NCBI RefSeq assembly: GCF_021168455.1
Contig: NZ_JAJOZR010000002.1
Location: 62,001 to 126,000 of the forward strand
DNA length: 64,000 nucleotides
Reading direction: 5' to 3'
Origin: Ferranicluibacter quercicola
GTDB lineage: Bacteria > Pseudomonadota > Alphaproteobacteria > Rhizobiales > Rhizobiaceae
Position 1 is the first letter of the stretch, and the number at the start of each line of letters is the position of its first letter. Shown in pieces: positions 57,027-64,000 of the stretch. The notes below the pieces were generated by a model. That model saw only the letters and a program-made list of their open reading frames with translations, had not been told where the DNA came from and did no database searches. Made by a program: the position numbers and the translations under genes.

Positions 57027-57201
57027 TCCCACTCTCCCATTGTGCCGGCCGCACTGTTTGCGGCAGCTTTTTTCCGTGCTCCGGGCGGGTTCCCCAGGTG
57101 ACGTCGCCGTGCCCTCGGAGCGACTACCGCCGGATCTCTGTCTGGTTGACCAGCATAAGGATCGCAACTGCTTTGGCAACGAAGAACGGCCGATCCTGCC
57201 G

Positions 57202-58122
57202 CTATTCCTCGGACGGCTTGATTTTCTTTAGCTTTTGCTCACGGAAAAAGATGAAGAGCCCGGACGCCACGATGAGGGCGGCGCCGATGACGACGGTCGG
57301 GCGGGGCGTATCGTCGAAAAAGATCCAGCCGAAGACCGCCGCCCAGAAGAGCAGCGTGTATTGCAGGGGAACGACGGTGGCGGCATCCGCAAGTTTCAGC
57401 GAGCGGCTGACGAGAACATGGGCGAGCATGGCGACCACGCCGAGAAGGGCCGGAAGCAGGATCGTCGCGGGATCGAGCGGCTTCCAGCTGCCGGGCATGA
57501 CGGCGACGCCGAGGAGCGAGAAGATCAGCGAGCCGACGAACTGCCAGACGACCAGCGTCGTATCCGGCGTGGTGCGCAGCGTACGACCGAGCATGATGGC
57601 GAAAGCAAAGCAGGCGCTGCCGAAAAGCGCGACGAGGGCGGGCAGGGACAGGCTTTCGCGCGAGGGATCGAGCGCGATGATGACGCCGGCAAAGCCGATG
57701 AGGATGGCGGTCCAGCGCCGCCAGCCGACATGCTCGCCAAGCAGGAAGGGCGAGAGCGCCGCGACATAGATCGGGGCTGCAAGCCAGTAGATCATCGCGT
57801 CGGCCAGCGGCATGTACCCGACGGCGAAGTAGAAGGCGGTCGCGTCGATGGCAAAGAGCAGCGCCCGCAGGGCCTGCAGCCCGGGGCGCTCGACGCGCAC
57901 CACCGTCATGATGCCGCGCCTGAGCACGAGCGGCAGCAGCACGAGAAGGGCTGCAACGCTGCGGATCGCCATCAATTGCAGGACCGGATAGGTCTCGACC
58001 AGCCATTTGCCGATCGTGTCGTTCAGCGAGAACATCAGCATGCCGAGGAGCATGAAGGTAATGCCGAGGCTGGCCGAACCTTTCTGAAGCGCGGACGGTT
58101 TCGCAGAGACGGTGGACGGCAT
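57202..58122 (-). CDS. DMT-superfamily (EamA) transporter
   Basis: A 306-residue inner-membrane protein with ten hydrophobic segments in two EamA repeats. Segments such as MFSLNDTIGKWLVETYPVLQLMAIRS, ATAFYFAVGYMPLADAMIYWLAAPIYVA and HVLVSRSLKLADAATVVPLQYTLLFWAAVFGW are typical. The C-terminus is a basic cytosolic tail (REQKLKKIKPSEE). Substrates of this group are mostly unknown (metabolite or drug exporters). It stands 175 bases upstream of fba on the same strand. Confidence 0.9.
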   Translation of the reverse strand: MPSTVSAKPSALQKGSASLGITFMLLGMLMFSLNDTIGKWLVETYPVLQLMAIRSVAALLVLLPLVLRRGIMTVVRVERPGLQALRALLFAIDATAFYFAVGYMPLADAMIYWLAAPIYVAALSPFLLGEHVGWRRWTAILIGFAGVIIALDPSRESLSLPALVALFGSACFAFAIMLGRTLRTTPDTTLVVWQFVGSLIFSLLGVAVMPGSWKPLDPATILLPALLGVVAMLAHVLVSRSLKLADAATVVPLQYTLLFWAAVFGWIFFDDTPRPTVVIGAALIVASGLFIFFREQKLKKIKPSEE

Positions 58123-58294
58123 GGCGGGGTGCTCGGCGCGATCGGGGCAAAAATCGGGAAAGGGGCCGATGCCCGCCCGATCAGGCGCGGCAAGAGGCCC
58201 TGTCTGTTGCCATAGAAACCGGGTGCGATCCAGTGCCGGCCAGCGATGGATTCATGACAAAAGGAAATGAGTTCGCCCGTTGCGCGCGTGGCAT

Positions 58295-58322
58295 CTTGAC
58301 GCGGGATCAGGGATGGCTAGAT
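58295..58322 (+). promoter_or_regulatory. Candidate housekeeping promoter of the DUF475 gene
   Basis: CTTGAC (58295-58300) and CTAGAT (58317-58322) are separated by 16 bases, one base different from the rhizobial consensus CTTGAC-N16/17-CTATAT in the -10 box. Transcription would start near 58329, about 245 bases before the coding region. Confidence 0.5.
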
Positions 58323-58333
58323 AGTTCAGCAAT

Positions 58334-58365
58334 CCCGCGCATACGACATCGACACTCGCGCGGGA
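58334..58365 (+). other. Hairpin at the 5' end of the DUF475 leader
   Basis: TCCCGCGC (58334-58341) pairs perfectly with GCGCGGGA (58358-58365) over a 16-base loop. It would lie at the extreme 5' end of the leader RNA. The same left arm can also pair with CGCGGGAT at 58300-58307, but that segment overlaps the promoter spacer and is probably not transcribed. Confidence 0.45.
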
Positions 58366-58575
58366 CGAACTTGGTGCCGGGCCCCTCTGGCGAGAGTTTT
58401 AACGGCGCTCTCGCGATGTCGGTACCGCCAGCACACTGAGCCGGCGGATGTAAATTCCCATGACAAAGAACGTCTTTTCGACGATGCGCACCCGTGCGGG
58501 CACGCCATCGCTTTCTTCCTATTCCGATCCGGTTTTCGCCGGAACGCCTGTGGCCACACGCGGGAGGGCAGGCGC

Positions 58576-59676
58576 ATGAGCCCGTCCACCGAGACATCGA
58601 CGCTCAGCTATTTTACCTGGGCCTTCATCGTCACCGGCCTCGGTCTCGCGCTCGGCGCTTGGCTCGGCTGGAACGAGACCGGCACGATCGGCGGCATGGC
58701 CACCGTCTTCTTCATCTGCACGGTGCTCGCCGTGCTCGAAATCTCGCTGTCGTTCGACAACGCCATCGTCAATGCCAACAAGCTCAAGGACATGACGCCG
58801 GTCTGGCAGCAGCGGTTCCTGACCTGGGGCATTCTCATCGCCGTCTTCGGCATGCGGATCGTCTTCCCGCTGCTGATCGTGGTGATCGCGGCCGGCATCG
58901 GCCCGATCGATGCCATCATCCTCGCGGCCGCTCGGCCGGACGAATATGCGCGCATCATGAACGACGCCCACCTGCCCATCGCGGCCTTCGGCGGCACGTT
59001 CCTGATGATGGTCGGCCTCTCCTACTTCTTCGACCATGACAAGAAGATCCACTGGATCTCCTTCATCGAGAAGCGGCTGTCGGCGGCTGCCAGCATCAAG
59101 GGTGTCGAGATCGCTTTCGTCCTCGTCCTGATCCTCGCCTTCTCCGCGCTGATCCCCGACGATCCGGCAACGCCCGATGTCGAGAGCACGACCTTCGTCT
59201 TCTCGGCCATCTACGGCCTCGTAACCTTCCTCGTGGTCGAAGTGATCGGCGGCCTGCTCGATGCCTCGCAGAAGACCATGAGCGAAGCGGCGAAGGGCGG
59301 CCTCGGCGCGTTCATCTATCTCGAAGTGCTCGATGCCAGCTTCTCGTTCGACGGTGTCATCGGCGCCTTCGCGCTGACGCAGAACCTGTTCGTCATCGCC
59401 ATCGGTCTCGGCATCGGCGCCATGTATGTGCGCTCCATGACGATCATGCTGGTGGAGAAGGGAACGCTTGCGGAATATCGCTATCTGGAACACGGCGCAT
59501 TCTACGCGATCCTGATCCTCTCGGTGATCATGTACGTCCAGACGCTGGTGCATATTCCCGAGGTCATCACCGGGCTCGGTGGCGCGACGCTCATCGGCAT
59601 CGCTCTCTGGTCGTCCATCCGGTACAACAGGAAGCATCACCCGGTCGGCGCCGACGCCGTCTCCCCACACGGATGA
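58576..59676 (+). CDS. DUF475 TerC-like integral membrane protein
   Basis: A 366-residue protein with about eight to nine membrane segments and the DUF475/TerC-like acidic motifs. EISLSFDNAIVNANKLKDM (first repeat, about 55-75) and VLDASFSFDGVIGAFALTQNLFVIAIGLGIGAMYVRSMT (second repeat) each carry the S-F-D core. TerC/Alx/YkoY relatives export manganese or serve tellurite resistance; DUF475 itself is uncharacterised, so metal export is inference. The ATG at 58576 is preceded by GGGAGGG. An intrinsic terminator follows. Confidence 0.88.
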   Translation: MSPSTETSTLSYFTWAFIVTGLGLALGAWLGWNETGTIGGMATVFFICTVLAVLEISLSFDNAIVNANKLKDMTPVWQQRFLTWGILIAVFGMRIVFPLLIVVIAAGIGPIDAIILAAARPDEYARIMNDAHLPIAAFGGTFLMMVGLSYFFDHDKKIHWISFIEKRLSAAASIKGVEIAFVLVLILAFSALIPDDPATPDVESTTFVFSAIYGLVTFLVVEVIGGLLDASQKTMSEAAKGGLGAFIYLEVLDASFSFDGVIGAFALTQNLFVIAIGLGIGAMYVRSMTIMLVEKGTLAEYRYLEHGAFYAILILSVIMYVQTLVHIPEVITGLGGATLIGIALWSSIRYNRKHHPVGADAVSPHG

Positions 59677-59719
59677 TCGATGCCGGCGGCGAAGGTCGCC
59701 GGCCATCGTCTGGCAGACA

Positions 59720-59750
59720 CACCCGCGGTTCGAAAGGACCGCGGGTTTCT
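59720..59750 (+). terminator. Intrinsic terminator of the DUF475 gene
   Basis: ACCCGCGGT (59721-59729) pairs with ACCGCGGGT (59738-59746) over an 8-base loop and is followed by TTCTT. It is 44 bases after the stop. Confidence 0.8.
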
Positions 59751-59821
59751 TATAGGCTGAGACCGGCACGGTGGGCGCCTCATGATGAGAGGTCCCGTCG
59801 CGGCGCGGTCTCCCCAAAAGC

Positions 59822-59856
59822 AAAGCCCGCCGGTCTATCATGGACCTGCGGGCTTT
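59822..59856. terminator. Second terminator-like hairpin, probably for the small minus-strand gene
   Basis: AAAGCCCGC (59823-59831) pairs with GCGGGCTTT (59848-59856) across a 16-base loop. T-runs exist on the plus strand and, more weakly, on the minus strand (GCGGGCTTTGCTTTT). It lies downstream of the small minus-strand gene at 59933. Confidence 0.6.
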
Positions 59857-59932
59857 TTGCGGCCCGGGGGGGAAGGCTCCCGGGCGAAGTGCTTTGCGCG
59901 ACGTTCTGTCAGCAGCAGCGTCGTCTGTCGTA

Positions 59933-60094
59933 TCAGCCGCGGCGATAGGGGGCCGGGAAGCTGGTCGGGTCGATGCCGAGGGTGTTGAGGTCGCGGGCCT
60001 GCGGGCGACGGCCGCCCTCGATGGCTGCTGCTGCTGCGGATGCGGCGCCGATCACGGCGAAGGCACGGCCGAAAATGTTACGCTTGCTGGTCAT
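59933..60094 (-). CDS. Small conserved-type hypothetical protein (53 residues)
   Basis: A short protein starting MTSKRNIFGRAFAVIGAAS, with a hydrophobic Ala-rich stretch (residues about 9-22) and a basic/polar C-terminus (EGGRRPQARDLNTLGIDPTSF). I recall similar small proteins in Rhizobiaceae but no assigned function. The strong AGGAG sits 9 bases before the ATG at 60094 and directly against the in-frame ATG at 60103, so 60094 is the better start. A terminator-like hairpin follows. It might be membrane-associated or a signal-anchored peptide; the function is unknown. Confidence 0.65.
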   Translation of the reverse strand: MTSKRNIFGRAFAVIGAASAAAAAIEGGRRPQARDLNTLGIDPTSFPAPYRRG

Positions 60095-60307
60095 TGTCTT
60101 CATCTCCTGCTCTTCTTCTGTGACCCGAAGATGGGCCTCCCGAGCCGTTTCCACAATGCACAAGAGTTCATTGCAGCCATGCATGACAAGCAAGACGGAT
60201 GTCTTAAGGGAACGTTACTTTGCGAGGGCGCCGATATGACATTCGCAGGCGCAAGTATCGCTAGAATTAAACCGATTATATTACCGTCGTCGGAAGCCGG
60301 AAACGGA

Positions 60308-60344
60308 AATGGCCGGAGGCTCCGCGCGGGAGCATCCGGCCATT
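60308..60344 (-). terminator. Terminator of the tctCBA operon
   Basis: AATGGCCGGA (60308-60317) pairs with TCCGGCCATT (60335-60344), with an inner GCTCC/GGAGC stem. On the minus strand it is followed by TTCCGTTTCC. It lies 26 bases after the tctA stop. Confidence 0.7.
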
Positions 60345-60370
60345 CGAGATCGTCCGATATGGCTTGAAGG

Positions 60371-61888
<1,518 letters not shown>

Positions 61889-61897
61889 GACGGTCTC

Positions 61898-62392
61898 TTA
61901 AAAGAAGAGGTGTTCGAGCGGCCCTGCCGGCAGCGACAGCTGCAGGAGACCGGCGAAGATGAGCCAGACGGCGAGACAGAGCGCGATGCCGACCGGAATG
62001 GTGATCCACAGCTTGCGACGGCCGAAGCCCGCAGCCGTGAAGGCGAAGAGCAGGCCCGTGGCGACCGAGAAGCCGACGGTGCGCAGGAAGAGCATCTGCA
62101 GGACGAGCCCCGCGACGATCCAGGCGACCGGCGGGATCTCCTGGCGTTCGCGCGCGGGGAATTCGCTGCGGAACGCGGCGACGGCCGTCCAGACGGCGAG
62201 GCCGAGGAGACACCAGGCGATGACGAAGGGAACGGTGGCCGGGCCGATCTTGGAGTAATTGGCCATGGCCGACAGGCGGGAGCTATCCCAGAAGATCAGG
62301 CCGGCGAGGCCGCCGAGGAAGACCGCAACGGCAAGCGCCGCCCTATCGGGGCGGCGCGAGGTTGCGCTTTGTGTGCGCGAAAGTTCGCTCAT
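61898..62392 (-). CDS. tctB: Tripartite tricarboxylate transporter small membrane subunit TctB
   Basis: A 164-residue protein with four hydrophobic segments. LAVAVFLGGLAGLIFWDSSRL, IGPATVPFVIAWCLLGLAVWTAVAAF, IVAGLVLQMLFLRTVGFSVATGLLFAFTAAGFGRR and the last helix match the TctB pattern despite low sequence conservation. It bridges TctA. The start overlaps the tctC stop by four bases (ATGA). Confidence 0.92.
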   Translation of the reverse strand: MSELSRTQSATSRRPDRAALAVAVFLGGLAGLIFWDSSRLSAMANYSKIGPATVPFVIAWCLLGLAVWTAVAAFRSEFPARERQEIPPVAWIVAGLVLQMLFLRTVGFSVATGLLFAFTAAGFGRRKLWITIPVGIALCLAVWLIFAGLLQLSLPAGPLEHLFF

Positions 62393-63333
62393 TGAACGAG
62401 ACCGATTTCTTTAAGGATGGTTTCGGTGGCGGAGACGTCCTTGGCGAGCTGTTCCTTGAAGGCGTCGCCCGACAGATAGGTGTCCTGCCAGCCCTTGGTC
62501 TTCAGCGTTTCCTGCCAGGAGGCGGACTTCACCATCTTTTCGACGTCGGCGGTGACGGCGGCCTTCTGTTCGGCGGACAGGCCGGGGGCAGCGGCGACCA
62601 TGCGCCAGTTCTGCACGACCACGTCGAGGCCGCTTTCCTTCAGCGTCGGGGCTTCGACGCCGGCGATCTTCTCGGCGCTGGAGACGGCGAGGAGGCGCAG
62701 CGTCCCGGACTTCACCTGCGATTCGAATTCGCCGTAGCCGGAGATGCCGGCCGTGACCTGGTTGCCGAGGATGGCTGCGAGGGCTTCGCCGCCGCCCGAG
62801 AACGCGATGTAGTTGATCTTGGTCGGATCGACGCCGGCTGCCTTGGCGATGAGGCCGACCGCGATATGGTCGGTGCCGCCAGCCGAGCCGCCGGCCCAGG
62901 ACACGGAGCCCGGATCCTTCTTCAGCGCCTCGACGAGGTCGCCCATCGTCTTCAGCGGCGATTCGGCGGGAACGACGATCGCTTCGTATTCGCCGGTCAG
63001 GCGGGCGATCGGCTCGACTTCGCTCAGCGAAACCGGCGACTTGTTGGTCAGGATGGCGCCGACCATGACGTAGCCGCCGACGAGCAGCGCATTGGGGTTG
63101 CCGGCCGACTGGCTGGCGAACTGGGCGAGACCGATGGTGCCGCCGGCGCCGGGTACGTTCTGTACCTGCACGTTGCCGGAAATCTTTTCCTGCTGCAGGG
63201 CGGTCTGCATGGAGCGCGCCGTCTGGTCCCAGCCACCGCCGGGGTTGGCCGGCGCGATGATGGTGTAGTCGGCAGCGGCCACTGGGAGCGCCATGGCACC
63301 GGCGATCAGAGATGCGATGAGAAACTGTTTCAA
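62389..63333 (-). CDS. tctC: Tripartite tricarboxylate transporter substrate-binding protein TctC, TTG start
   Basis: A 314-residue periplasmic binding protein. I chose the TTG at 63333 because GGAGG lies 8 bases upstream and the product then begins with a clean Sec signal (KQFLIASLIAGAMALPVAAA). The open frame extends 68 codons upstream to 63537 but has no signal-like start. The mature part has APANPGGGWDQTARSMQTAL, VQVQNVPGAGGTIGLAQFAS and SGYGEFESQVKSGTLRLLAVSS, all Bug/TctC features. It captures the carboxylate substrate for TctBA. First gene of the operon. Confidence 0.93.
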   Translation of the reverse strand: MKQFLIASLIAGAMALPVAAADYTIIAPANPGGGWDQTARSMQTALQQEKISGNVQVQNVPGAGGTIGLAQFASQSAGNPNALLVGGYVMVGAILTNKSPVSLSEVEPIARLTGEYEAIVVPAESPLKTMGDLVEALKKDPGSVSWAGGSAGGTDHIAVGLIAKAAGVDPTKINYIAFSGGGEALAAILGNQVTAGISGYGEFESQVKSGTLRLLAVSSAEKIAGVEAPTLKESGLDVVVQNWRMVAAAPGLSAEQKAAVTADVEKMVKSASWQETLKTKGWQDTYLSGDAFKEQLAKDVSATETILKEIGLVQ

Positions 63334-63610
63334 GGTGACGTCCTCCGTCAGCGCGTTTGCGCGCTTTGCTTCGATTCTTGACGCGAGGAGCATTGGCAAC
63401 AGGCGCGCGGGAGATCCGGAGATCTTCGCTCGGGCCGTTTTGGGTGAGACACTCCTCCGCACCGCTTCGTCACCGCCTCCACGGCTGACGAACACCACTA
63501 AGCCACCATAGTAAGCTGACATCAACCTGACATCCATGCATCTCGTGCATAACGCAGGGGAGAACCCGCCAGAATTCGCGGGGCTTCGGTGTCTCTCCGG
63601 GCACCGCGGT
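63334..63610. other. Intergenic region upstream of tctC
   Basis: About 280 bases between the partial binding-protein gene and tctC, both on the minus strand. It should hold the tctC promoter; tct operons in relatives are often switched on by the TctDE two-component system. The stretch TAAGCTGACATCAACCTGACATCC (63511-63534) contains a direct repeat TGACATC with an 11-base period, a candidate response-regulator site. No gene is seen. Confidence 0.5.
63516..63533 (-). promoter_or_regulatory. Direct repeat TGACATC, candidate response-regulator site for tctC
   Basis: CTGACATCAACCTGACATC contains CTGACATC twice with an 11-base period, one helical turn, as two-component regulators of the OmpR/TctD class often need. 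It is about 185 bases before the tctC start. Confidence 0.35.
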
Positions 63611-64000
63611 TCAGGGAAGACCGAGCACGTCCCTCCAGCGGGCGATGAGCCGGGCGCGCTTCACCTGGTCGAGATAGACCATCAGGCCGGGGCTGACGGG
63701 AACGGGGCGCAGCTGCGCACCCAGAATGTCCTGCAGCGTGCTGGCCGTGTTGTCGCCGGCCACGTCGGGATTGACGGCGGCGATATGCAGCTCGCGCGCC
63801 ATGATCGACTGGCCCTCGGCGGACATGAAGAATTCCAGGTAGCGCCGCCCAAGATCCGGTGCGGCTGCTGCCTGGGGTACGAGGCCGATCCGGGAGATGA
63901 CGACCGTGTAGTCGGTCGGCAGGATGATGCCGAGGTCGGGGTGATGGGCGGCCCAGTCGGCGGCGTAGGAGCCGACGATGTTGTAGCCGAGCAGGAACCG
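63611..64000 (-). CDS. Periplasmic (Fe3+/organic-solute type) ABC transporter substrate-binding protein, C-terminal part only
   Basis: The last 129 codons of a minus-strand gene that continues past base 64000. Read from the window edge the protein contains FLLGYNIVGSYAADWAAHHPDLGIILPTDYTVVISRIGLVPQAAAAPDLGRRYLEFFMSAEGQ (shown only as landmarks near the edge). It resembles the C-terminal lobe of FbpA/PotD-like binding proteins, in which a TDYT-like loop and FMSAEGQ mark the hinge helices. Such a protein is often coded beside TctDE and TctCBA in relatives. Ligand unknown. Confidence 0.75.
   Translation of the reverse strand, partial: RFLLGYNIVGSYAADWAAHHPDLGIILPTDYTVVISRIGLVPQAAAAPDLGRRYLEFFMSAEGQSIMARELHIAAVNPDVAGDNTASTLQDILGAQLRPVPVSPGLMVYLDQVKRARLIARWRDVLGLP

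Larger units (their letters stand above)
58123..58575. other. Gene-free stretch with promoter and long leader of the DUF475 gene
   Basis: About 450 bases between the divergent DMT and DUF475 genes. Short frames here have no support. It contains a good promoter candidate (58295-58322), a GC hairpin just downstream of it (58334-58365) and a second hairpin GCGAGAG (58391-58397) with CTCTCGC (58409-58415). It implies a transcribed leader of about 240 bases before the DUF475 start. Confidence 0.6.

Noticed and set aside
58300..58339. A second stem (CGCGGGAT with ATCCCGCG) competing with the leader hairpin, suggesting an RNA switch
   Set aside because: Its left arm lies in the promoter spacer and would not be transcribed if the promoter call is right, so a two-state switch is not supported.

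Overview
The window reads as a chromosomal segment of an alphaproteobacterium of the order Hyphomicrobiales, most likely family Rhizobiaceae. The basis is GC-rich sequence by eye, the order hemJ-rho-mnmE-mnmG-rsmG-parA-parB-holA-lptE-leuS that is typical of rhizobial chromosomes next to the replication origin, a cyclic beta-1,2-glucan synthase (ndvB/chvB), a TrcR-type cell-cycle regulator (DUF1013), a large NAD-glutamate dehydrogenase and CTTGAC-type promoters. Genus and species are inference only. No tRNA, rRNA, IS element, prophage or CRISPR array was seen.

Region 1 (1-11852) is the origin-proximal housekeeping block: the end of hemJ, rho with an intrinsic terminator, the tRNA-modification pair mnmE/mnmG, rsmG, parA and parB, then the opposing block leuS-lptE-holA. 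Two near-perfect parS sites lie in this block and two degenerate copies lie at 16.0 and 31.2 kb, so the ParABS system is present with its own centromere sites.

Region 2 (12-38 kb) is mixed core metabolism: a YggS-type PLP protein, TrcR, acetyl-CoA synthetase, a small SDHAF4-like protein, htpX and an RNA m5C methyltransferase in a coupled pair, a heparinase II/III-like protein, purH, a UMF1-type transporter coupled to NAD-GDH, pdxY, a beta-carbonic anhydrase, a lytic transglycosylase, asd, an MHS-type transporter with a large periplasmic insert, a PAP2 phosphatase, and leuB with a TTG start.

Region 3 (36.7-46.7 kb) is an envelope-glucan unit: the giant NdvB synthase followed by an OpgC-type membrane protein that probably decorates the glucan. 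A perfect 14-bp hairpin lies between them.

Region 4 (47-52.5 kb) looks like the lower lysine (2-aminoadipate) catabolic route: a LysR regulator diverging from hglS, a probable D-2-hydroxyglutarate dehydrogenase and an AmaB-type aldehyde dehydrogenase. A textbook LysR half-site pair lies in the divergent promoter.

Region 5 (52.6-58.1 kb) holds a tight three-gene phosphonate operon (a DUF1045 2H-phosphoesterase, phnM, phnN) behind a Pho-box-like sequence, then fba and gntK, and a DMT transporter.

Region 6 (58.1-64 kb) has a DUF475 (TerC-like) membrane protein behind a long leader, a small conserved-looking protein, a complete TctCBA tripartite tricarboxylate transporter operon, and the 3' part of a periplasmic binding protein that runs off the window.
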